The notes under the pieces: model-generated
Databases searched by the model: none
What the model was told of the DNA's origin: nothing
The model's input: the letters and a program-made list of their open reading frames with translations, nothing else
Translations under genes and position numbers: made by a program
Assembly (NCBI RefSeq): GCF_019399895.1
Contig: NC_091885.1
Location: forward strand, 2,082,501-2,146,500
DNA: 64,000 nucleotides
Direction: 5' to 3'
From: Cardiocondyla obscurior
Lineage: Eukaryota; Arthropoda; Insecta; Hymenoptera; Formicidae
Shown: in pieces, positions 36,886 to 49,700 of the stretch
How the letters are laid out: every line of letters begins with the position of its first letter
Numbering within the stretch: position 1 is the first letter of the stretch

Positions 36886-38144
36886 TTATCTCAGTTGCCA
36901 ATAACGACGAGAAAAATCTACGATGCATTACTCTCACGTTTTTCTTTTTAACGTTCTCAATATTGTAACGTTTATATCACGTGCCGTAGGGTATATAATT
37001 ATAATACATCTGTCCGTCCGCCGAATGTACGACGCAGTGATGACAGTTGACGTATTTCCAACAGCTCTCGCGACTGACTTTTGCCCTCGTTTTCGCGCTA
37101 GCGCGCGAATAGCGGCCTCAGATAAATCTTGATCCATTTGTCCATCCACGTCGCGCGGTCCAGTCAATTCGTCGCGATAGCGCAGAAAGATGGCCGCATA
37201 GGCGGCAGCGCGCTTGTTTACACGCTCGGTCACGATGGTGTTTGCTTATATTACATGCAGAATACGTGATGACGGGTACGTGTCTCTGGGATGATTGACG
37301 GACGATACACGTCGGCCGTCGCATCGCGATGCAGGACACCGTCCGGCTTCCCGGTAGCCGCATGACGCGAATCGGCAAGTTCTACTTGCCTCTTTCCCTC
37401 TTTTCACCTCCATTTCTTCCTTTCTCTTTATCGAACGCGACATGGGATACCGAAAGGGCAGTCGAGAATGAAGGGGGACAGGGTACCGCCGCGATTCCGA
37501 ATGCATCGTTGGTCCCTCTGCATCGAGGCAAGGACGATCTCTTATCTCCGGGTGCAGATTCTATTCCGAGAACTCCAGGGCGTCGCGCCAAATTACTATA
37601 AATAGACGTTAATCGATGCTGTGGGAAAAACGGCTAGATGCGAAACGAATACCGACGGCGCGCCGTGCATTTTGCGTGCACCAGGATGCGGCAGCATCTA
37701 GACGGATGTCCGCGGACGAGTCACGTCGCGATTTTGACGGCTAGGAGCTAGTTACTCATTTAAATCGCGATTATCGCAAAATACGCGCGGAATCACAACT
37801 AAACGAAATGACTGTTTCACATATGTAAGAATAAGGCAAGATACAAAAAGGCGTCACGTTGCGGAAATAATTTTTTTGCGCGGCTCACTCTCGCTCCGTT
37901 TTGATTCGCTTTAAGTCGTTTTGACGAAAAGAGTTGTCACCGCGTTTGAAATTGAATCGACGAAAGACACGCGATTTCGCGAATTTAATTGTCGCTGTAA
38001 ATATTCTGGTCTGAGAGAGCCGGATCGCGCTAAAAATAACATGTGACAGATTTCTTTCTACCGTCAAGGGGCAATGTCGATGTCTATCGTTAATTAGCCG
38101 CTGACAAGAGGCCGCGTCGTGTCTGGGATTCGTTTTTTCCCCGG

Positions 38145-38437
38145 TATAAAGTAAGCTACGTCAAGCGGCACGGCTAGACAGGGAGAGAAAGCCAGTCGAT
38201 TGCTAAATGGAAATATGTAATCCGCCCGCCTGCCGACGATTCGCGGACAGCAGAGGACAGGCTTCAGAAAATGAGTTTCCCGGCGCAGAGCGCGCGCATG
38301 CCGTGTGTAACATCAAAAGATACCCCGGGGACACGCCTGGTTACGTGTACATATCCGTATATTATACATATGTCGCCGTATTTGCTGCAGCATCGATGAA
38401 CGTGGACGTGGAGGATCGTTCTTTGACTCGGCGATAA
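38145..38437 (+). other. TATA box followed by a 76-codon ORF (speculative)
   Basis: GGTATAAAG at 38143-38151 resembles a core TATA box. An ATG-initiated frame runs from 38207 to 38437, starting MEICNPPACRRFADSR and ending in TAA. That spacing would allow a transcript start near 38175 with a leader of about 30 nt. There is no signal peptide, membrane segment or familiar motif, and no splice or polyadenylation signal is tied to it. The arrangement may well be chance. Confidence 0.15.
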
Positions 38438-40609
38438 TTATCACGTCCGTCCCGCGATTCTTTGCGGTGACGACGTACGCGAGCCGAGGTCGACGGCGCA
38501 GGCAGCTAAATTAAAATCGGTATTGCTTCTGGACACGAACTTACAGGAACGATATTTCGTATATACCGGCGCGGGTATATCGACGATACCTGGCACTCTT
38601 TGCCCTTTGTGTCTCAACAGGGCTACGGATTTCCGATTTCAAATAGATTTATCGACGCGTCTACTTGGGCGATACACGAAACGGGAGACGTTACGGTGTC
38701 TTCGGCGTTAGCTTCAGCGCTTTGAAATGTCTCGATTCGTTCGACGTCCGCAAATAACGAAACTTTCATCACGATACTCTAAACAATTTTGATCGATTCG
38801 TGAGAAATAAAAATTAATGCAGGAAAGTTCGCACGAGAGCACAGCGGCTAATGCGATTATAAAATATTATGATTGGCACTCCCCCTTTCCTCCCCTTCTT
38901 TCGTACATAATTCGCGTGATAGCGTATAGTCGATAAAATTGACTTCGCGAGACACTGTGTTTCGCCGGCTAAAATCATTACGCTTTCATTTCTTCCCAGA
39001 CGCTGCGAGTTCATTTTCGGGCGAATTTAATTTCAAACTTTAATTGATTCGTCTGAGACACTCAGACAATGTGATTGGCATGCTTGTGATTTGAGTATTA
39101 TTTTAACTTTTATTATCAATCAGTGAATATCAGCCGTAACAGATCAAACGGATCCTTTAAAGTCTAGTAAGATACAAAGATACCTGTCTGTCTGCGCATT
39201 TTCTTTTCTTTTTTCTTCCTCTCCTTTCTTTCTCTCTCTGGGTGGTTATCCCGGACGTATCTCCTTTTCCCCCGACCGTCCCGCGTCTGGTCCCCATGCG
39301 ATGAACCCCCAGGATCCTCGTATATTAATTGTCGATACCTATCTGGCCAGCGTGGCTCTTTTAATAACGCATCTCTATCGAACACGGCGCTGACGCGGCA
39401 ATCCGTCCAAATGTGAGAATATTATTAACCATATATTTTAACCAGCTTAGAGGGAGGTTGATCGCGTTGACTTTTGACAAATAATCTTGACGCGCAGCGG
39501 GGTAGTCGCCGTTCAAATGCGGTGACGAGCGATCACTCTTCGCCCTACCAAAGATCCACGTTTCGATGCGAAAGCTATACACCATACGCATGTTGATAAG
39601 CATGAACGTTGACAATTATTCTCCAAGTCATTTTATTTTACAAAAAAAAATTAATTCTTAATTATTTCGTTGCGCTATATTTAGAATAAATATAACAAAT
39701 TCTGTAAAATTAAATTAGAAATTTTACGTATAATGCATATTAAAAATAATCAATGCGTTATTAATTTTTTTATTAGAATATTTATACAAGGATTTAAAGA
39801 AAATAAAAATAATGAATTTAAATAGTAAAAGAAAGGTTGATTCACCGCGATATAAGAAATATATTGTGTCCTATGGACAGGTCAAAATAATTCGATACGC
39901 CGCTGGAGAAATTCTATATGCCAACGACAAGATTTTAGATTAGATGAATCACCTTCGACTAAAAGGAAGGGGTCTCACGAGGATATGGTTACTCGTGGAC
40001 TCGATGCTACGAAATGTATGCGTTTCACAGAACGATATGCCCATTATCGGACTGATGTCTCTCAAAGTGTCTTATATCTCTGCGTCTTGATCGTTGGAAT
40101 TTCTCTTGTGCATGTACGTACGTACGCTGAATGTGGCGTTTGCTGCGTCGACGGCGGCTCGAAAAACCAATCGATATCGCGAGAAAGCGACAACCGTAAG
40201 GCAATAATAAAATCTTTACATCTCTTTTTCCTTTTTTTTTTTTGTTTTTTAATCGGGCTCGAGTATATCTTTATATCGGAAGATAAGTGCAGAGGTAATT
40301 TAAGCACCTCGAAGTGTAAATTTGGTTTTTACGGACCGTAATGTTTCCGCAAGGCGTAGCGAGATAGCGACGCAAAGAGTTTTCGGAATTTCGCCAAAGT
40401 ATGTAAGGGCGCGGCTACTGCCGAACATTTATTTGCCAACCGAACGTAAATTTGTTTAGGGGTGGACATTTAAAGCTCAAGTGGCGGCAACTGTTCACCG
40501 TCACGGAACATTTGCCGCGAAAAATGCTTTCGCCGTGGCCACGCGTCTTCGACTCTTCTTCTTTCCTCCGGCTGCTTCAAATTTCGGAAACGGAGCTTAT
40601 GTTCACGGG

Positions 40610-40628
40610 TTTTTTTTTTTTTTTTTTT
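40610..40628 (+). repeat. T19 homopolymer
   Basis: This is an uninterrupted run of 19 T in non-coding DNA. Confidence 0.85.
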
Positions 40629-43628
40629 ATGGTCGACTCTTTGCGCTGTCGCGAGACAACGTTGACAATTTGTCAGACTGTTGCAAATATTAATCACCTG
40701 AATATTCCGCGCGGGCTTCGTAACTGTTTTACATTCATTGTATGGTGAAAACGCGCGCAGATTAGCGGCGTAGCCTGGCTGGAGCAATTTTTCACGATCT
40801 CTCGTCGCGGGTTAGCGTCATGTCCGCCCAATTATCTCGCGCTATTTTTAACTGGACGGACGTTAAACGAAAGAATTGAAAGTTAAACATCCATAATTAA
40901 GCGCTTCGTGCGCGACGAGGTGCATTATCGTTCTCTTTTTTTTTTTTTTTTTTCAACCATTGTGTCGGACGATGAATCATTATTATCATGCAACATAGTA
41001 GATAAAAGTGTGACGTGGCAGCCGGAACGCGTACCGTACGCGTCGACCACTTTGGAGATCCTCGAAGATTAGTGGACCGCAAGATTCGCTCTCAGAAGAC
41101 CGGTCGATCGGTCTTAAAAAGTTCAACCGTAACAACGTGAGCCGCGCGTTAAAGCCTGTACGGCCGTGAAACGGGCTCGTCGCCGTGGCAGTCTTATCAA
41201 TCAGAAAGTCGTAAGGGCACTGCGCCGCGGGTTACGATATAATAAAATGAACCATCATCCTCTCTGGACGACGACGCGCCCGTATTTATACGTTGCTCTT
41301 TCTCGCGCGCGTGCACGTACGAACGGCGGCCATCGCTCTCGGCCCGGGGCTCGCTTTCGCTCAGCAGAACGAAAGAAGAACGTCGTAAAACTCGGCCATC
41401 CGGGCGACATAAGTCGGTGGAGTAATGCGACACGTAAACGCGAGACGCGAGCGCTGAGGAGAAAGACATCGTGCACGAGAAAAGAGGATCCGGCCGGGAA
41501 CTTTTCGGCGCGCAAAGAACCCGGCCTTCCGCAATGTTACGCGAAACATCACCGGCCTTTACGAGCGTATTATCCGGATTTATACTTACTTAAGGAATCA
41601 CTACCCGATGGGTCCCGGCCGCGACTTATGGAATTTTATACGCGGCGGAAAAAGGGTCTCGATACACTTAACGTATATCGCGCTTCCCTTATCTCCGAAA
41701 TTATTAAATCCACCATTCGGGAACTTAGATACGTAGAAACATCCTCTCGCGCTAACGACGCACGTCAAACGTTACGTGAAACATCGTAAATTAATTTCTA
41801 CTGATTTATATAACGTTGCAACCATAAAAGTTTATCACCGTCAGATAACAAAAATGTATCCGCGAAACTAAAGTTAACATATAGTTTCGCATAAATATAA
41901 AACAAGGTTGATCTTAAAATGACAAAAAGTACATTTAGTGAAAAATGGTAATGTAATGAAAAATGTTGGGTAATTTGTACGGGTGGGAAAGCATGCGTGG
42001 CCATTCTCATTTATCCGAATTATTTCGTGTATAGAATGACATCGTTACAACGGTTATGAAAAATATTTTGCATCGCTAATCTCCGCGATTTTGCGGTATG
42101 CGCGCCGCGAATGCCGAAGCCGATCGGTTACCATTGCACGAAGCGTGCTTCTTGCGGCGTGGGTATATATACATCGTTGAATTTAGGGTTAATCGTTCTT
42201 CGATTCGGTCTCATTATTCGGCTATAATATTTTCGAGCTTGCCAGATGCAATCCGCGCGCAGTAAACATTCATCGACCGATGCCGAGAGCTCTCGCGGTG
42301 AATCCGCAGATAGGAGGAAGTTCCGCCGAATTGATAAATCCCGGGAACGGTGGCCGGTTTGTGTGCGTGGATTCGGGCCCGTGCACGTATACGTGCAATG
42401 CCGCAGCTCGCGAGTTATTTAAGAGCTATCGGATGCCGTGCGGCCATTAGCTCCGATCGCATTACCGCCAGATTGGCTAATGGTCCGGGTCTCCCGGCTC
42501 CGCGTTGGTACTTTTCCTCCGTTCTCTTTTCCTCAATTTTCCCGATACTCCTCTCGTCTCCGTTACGACGATAACGCTAATTATAGCATTACGACGTACC
42601 GTACCGTCGCGTCTGCCGAGCTGCTGCGGTAGCGCTGAGAATTTTCAACTTCCGACTTAAGAAGGCGGGTGTGATAAATCGTTCGGATATTTTGCCGCGA
42701 GAGAAAATCAAGCGGGTTTCTTGTACGTCTGTAAATTGCAATGTGTATCGATCTCTGATATTAAGATTGCAATTATTTCTTTAGAATTAATACAGAAATT
42801 GCTAATGACTGACGTTAATTTACAAGTAATATTTTGACATTGATATAACAAGTAATATCGCCATTGTATTTCTCACGACTGTATTAACATTTTTACCTTC
42901 CGATAACTAGCGACCGAAACAACAAATGCGTCTCGTAAAACATTATCGCGATAATTATTTAATCATTCGACATTCGCTATAGCGCGGCTTGTATCAGCAA
43001 GATATCAGTATTTGCAGATTCATTGCGGTGCGCATTTCGTTACCCGGCCCATTGCAAATTCCGCATTTGTCCGGTAACCTTCCGGTGACTCTCCCTTCCC
43101 TCCCCTATCCTCTCATCTGTCTCTCTTTCTCTCTTTCTCTCGTTCTCTTTTTCTCTCTTTTTTGGGGGATTCGATGCGCGATAGGACGAACGCATAACGA
43201 CACTCGTAGGTACATACACGTCGACGATTATACGGCGACGCCCCGAAATCGCGGGTCGGTCATTAATTTCGGCGCATAAAAATCAATGAACAGCCCATAA
43301 ACAACGCCGGGCCGGCACGCTCTCTCCCATTTTCCAATTTGCAATTGCGAATCGCGTTTTTAATTATAACGAACACAATGGCAGCCGGGACCAGCCGCCC
43401 CTCCCTCACGTCCGATTTTGTCTTTCCTCTTTCACCCTTCGTACCCCCTGTCGAGCCTCTCTTTCTATGTGAACGGCCGATGCAACCGGGAATGGCATCC
43501 GGCTGGATCATCCCTCTCCTCTCTCATCTACCCTACAGCGTAGACCGCCGTCTCTTCTCTCCCGCGCACACCCGCCGTCGCGTTACCCAGCGAGATATTC
43601 CGTTTTCACGATAATTATTGTCGTTCGA

Positions 43629-43760
43629 TTTCTCTCTATTTCTCTCTCTTTCGCTCCCTCCCTCTTGCCCCTCTCTCTCTTTCTCTCTTTGTCTCTCTCT
43701 ACGTTTGCGTTCCTCTCCAACAAACGGTCGCATCTTCTCTCGTTCTCTTTCCCTCTTTCA
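43629..43760 (-). repeat. Pyrimidine-rich CT tract
   Basis: About 130 bases consist of CTCTCT, TTTCTCTC and CCCTCCCTC runs on the + strand (GA on the minus strand). A similar tract lies 500 bp upstream at 43095-43165. These could be GAGA-factor targets; otherwise they are simple sequence. Confidence 0.65.
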
Positions 43761-46700
43761 TTTCGTGCTCGCACCAAAAATCGCAGCGATAACCGTTTGT
43801 CCATCGCAACGACAAACATTTTATGTCCGTTGATGCTCTGTACCCGACTCCCTTTGTTTTAATAGCGTGGGAGTTTCATATTTTTCTCTGTGACACGTAA
43901 TGTTTTTACGGGCCAAAAGTAAGCCGCGTGCAACGGTCGACCGAATGAATTTTATAGTTGAGCAATTTTTGTGATAACGCGAGATAATTAATGCAACGCC
44001 GGGACCGTTTTACGGGAGCGGCACGTTCGTCATCGCTGGCTGTCCCATTCTTCTTAATAATTCCGCTCTCGCGTCGCGCAGATCGATGGAAAAGTCATCA
44101 TTGCGGTCGCGGGCGACGAAGAAAATCGCCCCGCGCGGTTCTCGGCCTGCTCGCGGAACATAAAGCCATTAATGACACGCACCGACGCGCATTCGACCTA
44201 TTATCGGCCGGCTATTGTTCAATAATACGTTGTGCATTTTATATTCTACATACGTCATACGCATCAGCGGCCCCGGAAATTTCACAGGCGCAGGGAAAAC
44301 AAATCAGTTTTCAAATAAAAACGTCGAATACATAACGCAAGCAGGCGCATCAACTAAATTCTCTGTAATTCAAAACGGGCACTTAACTGTTAAAGCGTCA
44401 AATAAAACGTGTCTCATCCCTTTGACGGCTTCAATAATTTTATATTAGACTTTGTTTAGAAATTTTTTTACCCGCGATAAGTGCCCGGACGTATACTTGC
44501 GCGGATACGTCTCGTATATTATGCACGCGTATCGCTTTGACGATCAAAACGATTTATGAGATTAGTGTACGGATAAGATCGTTAACGTGGAAAATACTTG
44601 GACACGCCGTACACGGGGAAATTAAAGATTATTTATTCATGAAAAAATGGGGTACACAGTAAATTATCGATTTTTCGATTAATCCGTTTCTTCAATAACA
44701 GCGAGTTGCACCCGTGAAGATATTTATCGGAGGTACATACAAAATATGATTTCCCATCCCCGCCGCCATTCCAAATGGCGATGCGATCTTTTTGCTCGCG
44801 GCACTATAAATCAAATAAAAGCTATTGCACAGTCGAATGACGTAATGGGTGATACCGGATTTTCAAATGATTTTTTGATCGGCTATCACGGCCAGTAATC
44901 GGGCGAGTACTTAGAGCGATCAGAAACGAGTGGGTCAAAAACACGGGATTGCGCGAGATTTATTTTTTTAATGCGCGGAAATTGCGCGCGCGCGACACAT
45001 GTGCAGTGTAAACGCCGGGGAAGATAGAACTTTTTCCGGGATGACGGTACGATTGCTTCCGTACGACGCGCTAAAACAATACACCCGTGCACTTTCGTTC
45101 GTACCTTTCGCACGCCTCCCCCTCGAATTACGTCGCAGCGTCGTTAAGAGTTAACGACGTAACGATTATGTCGCCATCGTGGATAATCACTATCGCCACC
45201 GATACGTATCTTTATAACTCGAAATGTAGTGGAAGCCCGGCGGGGTTCGGCAACATTGCGCCCATCTCTCGCCGACTTCCCAAATTGCACGTTATTCTCC
45301 GTCACGCGTCATTTCCTAAATCCGGATGTATCAGAGGGACGAAAAAGAAAGACGGTAAAGAGCTAGAGAGAAAGAGAGAGAGAGAGAGAGAAAAAAGAAA
45401 ATACTATTTATTTAGTCAAAACTCGACACGTTACATCAATTTTACAATTCTACGTGTAAAATGAGCATTTATTATATTTTTAATATAAAAAGTAAATTTA
45501 ATTGATCGCGATTGTGTGATGAAGAAAAAATTAAACATTCAATTATTGAGATATCAAAGATTGACTTATCCGTGTATCGATCGTGAGAAAATCCGATCTC
45601 GAACGCTGATCCAGCTTCAACTCCTCATTTGTTTTCTATTTCTATCGGGGACGGCATTGCCCTACGTAGCAACGTAGTGACTTTTCTCCAACGGTATAGG
45701 TCGGCCAGAGAGGTATAAGGGTAATCCCGTGGGGTGCTCCGGAGGGAGTTTCATATAGAGGGCCGCCGCGGTGCGGCCTCATATATAAGGATTTATCACG
45801 GCTAAGTCTCCCGTATATTGCTACGTACCGAACCTTCTCTCCGTCCTTTCTCATCCTCCTTCAGGACGACCTAACTCCTGCTCTTCCTCCCGGCCCTTCA
45901 ACCGCGTTCATACGCGGGACCTCTTATTCGCTTTCTTCTCCCTGCCGTACCAGCAATTTTATATCGTTTGCCGTATTTACTATTTGCATCCAATTAGCCC
46001 GATCTGCAACTTGGAGCAGGTTCACCGGTTATTAACAACTCCGCGGAGAAGAGTAACGGCGGTGCTCGCGCTGACCTCCTCGTGAACCTCATCAGGTTCC
46101 TTTCGTGCGCGAGTAGATGCGTTGAAGCCTTTCCACGGTCCGTGACGGATGGTAATCCTTCCGGTGCGATTTAATGGCGAAGCACCAACAGTGCCGGTAA
46201 ACGAAAATTCGTGCTCGTTTTTCTTCAAGAACCTGGCCTCATATTACCGTAAAATGAAAGTTATTCTTCAATAAAGAACCCGACATTTTTTAAATTGAAA
46301 ATACAAAGAGCTTAAAAATCGTCGGTACGATGTGCACAAATAGACTTTCGAATTTAATATTAATTTCTCAAGTAATTCTTTAATCCATTTTTTCTAGTTT
46401 TCCGCGACGAAATTTCGATAAAATTAAAGATTTGAACGTCGTGGCTTCTCAATGCAGGATATTTCTAAATAGCATGTAAGAGAACCTTCAAAATGTCTAG
46501 TCTGTTCTTTTTCTTTCGGTACCACCCAACGGAATATCTCCTCACCGTTTATTTCGTATCAGATCCTGGATTCGATAATATGACGTCGCTCTCGCTCCCC
46601 GGGGAGAGCAGAGATCTGTTCCGCCTTCTTTTCGAGTCCTCTCGCGGTTCCATCGTCCGTCTCAGAGGTATCTTGCGTTTTATCTGACAAAGAGATTCTG

Positions 46701-49700
46701 CGATTATTTAACTATCATAAAAAAAAAAGAATCGCGCTATTATACAAAACTGTACGAGGTTATACGGAAAAGTTTCAACGGAGAAAACAAAACTATCGTC
46801 ACCGAATCGATCGTTAAGAATAAAAAAGTTCTCGAAATAAAAAATTACAGGTGACCTAGTTTTTAATTAAAATAATAATAGACAAATATATTTTAAGTAG
46901 AAAAGTCTTGGGTGTATGAAATGAGAATTTGACTTGGTCGTTCTTCCTGATTCGTTCTGGTATTGCGATAGCCTGAAAATATTTTACATTGTGGAAATCG
47001 TACGAAATGAAGCGCAAGGCATGTCCCTACCAACGAAACGCAAATTCCTCGTTAGCACGGACCATGAACGGCATATCGTTTGCCCGAGGACTATCCCTTC
47101 TCACTCTGGTGTCGGCCGTCGACGCATTAACCCGCATCGTTGGCATCGTTAGCAACATACCTTATCGTTTCGTACGCGTCCAATCCAACGTTTGGAATGC
47201 GTACACGTAAGCAGCAATGTTACTTCGAGTGCAAGCTCCTCGCGTCATTAAGTAGGAAGGACTTTAGGCTTGTCTTATATTTTTGGGAAATGCGTGATAA
47301 TTAAAATTGCGACGTATCGATACATATTTTTTCACGTGCTTTATTCAACTGATATTTTAAACGGGGAAAAAATATACAATAGTGATACAAATTTTTTTAT
47401 AGACGATATGGTTACTAAACTTCACGCGCGTAACGTGCATAATTTTTTAAGCATTATTTGTTGAAAAAAAAAAAAATATATATAATCAAGCGACCAGGCT
47501 GAAGGGCGAAATACGGCCTTGGGTAAGGGCGAAATTGCCCTGCGACGGACGAAACATTTCCGCCTGAGTGTGTAAGGCAGCCTTTAGGCAGAAGCTGGGT
47601 TCTATCGCAGTTCGCGAATTCCGTCCTGTCATTTGTAACTGTCGAGCTGCTCATTACAATTCCCCATTCCTCGCCTCCGAGCCGCCTCCCTCGTACCCTT
47701 CGTCGCTCATCCTGCTACCCTCTCGACCGTCTCGTTTCTGCAACAGGCGCAGCGGACGGTTCCGGTTTCTGCTCTCGCTCTTTCTCACCATTTCTTTCCG
47801 CGTCTCTTCGTCTTCGTTCCTCGTCGCTCGTGCGCGCGCATACGCTACGCATTTTACCCTCGTACTTGCTGAGAAAAGGGGCAAGGCTAAATAAAAACAT
47901 TCATTTTTAAACATCCTTAATTATTTTCTTCTTGCGCCGAGAACGTTACAAGTCTTTTATCTCCCGCGTTATCGAAATAATATTTTATTGAGCGAGTTTT
48001 GAAGAGGGGGTCTGATAACGATGAGCTTTAAGCGGACCACACCGTGTAACGATGAATATTAATTTACGAAGCTCGAGCGCAAAAAATTCGGTGCCATTAA
48101 TGATTTAAAACGGCAAATCGCTTTTTAATGCGCGTGATAACTACCGCGGTATATTTCATGACGCGATATTTTTATTTCGCGAAATAGCGAACTAAAACTG
48201 CAGCGGGCGCGAGCGTTATTTGCGGAACGCTTCGTCGTTGGAACGCGTGCAAATTAAGCAAATAGTCGAAAACACCGCGTAGCTCAACGGGATACGACGT
48301 AGAACAAATAAATGTATATTGCCGCTGCGGGGAAATCGATGATATATTTGTCTTTAATTTGCGCTGTAATGCTATTGAATGTTTTGGAGCCTCGGCATTT
48401 TCGAGGACACGTGACAGCGGATCGAATGACAATCAAGCCGAAATTACGATGCGTTGCGGTAATCGAGATTATTTGGCGCGCTCGCAGACTCCGGTTTTTC
48501 ATTCAGCGAGATGACACTCGAAAGCGGCCGTGAAAGCCATTATCCAAGCGCGCATTTATCCGCGCATGTTATTTCGTTGTCATCGGTCTCGCTTTTAACG
48601 TAACCGTTCGCAGAGATGCTCGGGAACACAGTACTCGTATTTCTCGTAGGAGCGTCTCTTCGCGGCGAAAAATCTTCCCTCCTTCCGTCTCTCCGCCCCG
48701 TCGTCCCTCCGCGAGCTACCAATTTTCTTTATTACATTCCTTATTTCCTATCCACCAGCCTCTGTAACTGTAATACAAATTCCTATTGTGATTTATGTTG
48801 ATATCAATGGCAACCCCCGGGGTTGTCCCGTCGCCGCTCGCTCACCCCCGTCTCGCTACAGGACGCTGCAGCATCCTCGGTCCCGGGTCCAGATATTATG
48901 CTTTATTGAATCGGAGAGAGCGAGAGAGAAGTTGTCACTGTTATTGTTGGCTTCGCGGCGTCTGCCTTTCTATTCTCCTTCTTCCCATCGGCCGATTTCT
49001 CGACGTCCCTCTCGCTCGCGTTTCACGGTTGCTCACGGGTAGGTCGAGGGGAGCGAAACCAGCCATCGCGCTGTACAGGGCTCCTATGAATTTTATTAAT
49101 AAAACAACATTGGCGAGATGCGCGGCGCGTTTCTACAAAGCGCAGACTGACAGGCCGGCGCAGCACCTCTTACATGTATCTCCGCCGGGCGGACGAGCGT
49201 GGAGAATTTGTACGTTCCAGGTTTTCCCTTTCTCCGTCGCGCAGTCGAGGGAAGTATCAGCCGTCGGCTTTTCTAAAGCGGGACGTGCGAAGGTGCCACT
49301 ACTTCATCGTGACGGAAATACCTTTGTATTCGAATTTCAAGAACTCTATTGTTGCGCAAGCCGGCCTCGCACCGTTCGGCGCGATAAACCCCGTCCTAGA
49401 AATTTAAAAATGTTCGCACCTCGCTGTCGACGGCCGATACGGCGAATTAAAGACCGAGGGAATCGCTCGCGTCGAACGACGGTACTATTTGCGAGATAAC
49501 GAGTCGGTCGGAATTAAAAAAGTGTCGCGCGGAGAACGACGTCGGGGTAAAAGACCGAGATCGAATTCAAGACACGCGTGTAAACGGGTAAACAAAAGGC
49601 GTCGTGACAAAATTCATTCAGACGTCCCTTTACAAGGGTGCGTTCGGAGCTGCGTCATTGTCAGGGTGTGAATCGTGGCAGCGTTCTCCTGAATGAATCT

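Noticed and set aside
41166..41789. 207-codon frame on the + strand
   Set aside because: It is Arg/Ser/Thr-rich with no recognisable motif, in a GC-rich patch with overlapping open frames on the opposite strand. It has no credible start or promoter.
48270..48345. TAGCTCAACGGGAT resembling a tRNA A box
   Set aside because: No B box (GGTTCGANNCC) follows at the right distance and no cloverleaf can be drawn.
48795..49499. Longest open frame, 234 codons from an ATG
   Set aside because: It lies in GC-rich DNA where stops are rare, shows no family motif or domain, and opens in a polypyrimidine and near-palindromic context. Other overlapping frames are open too, as expected by chance.
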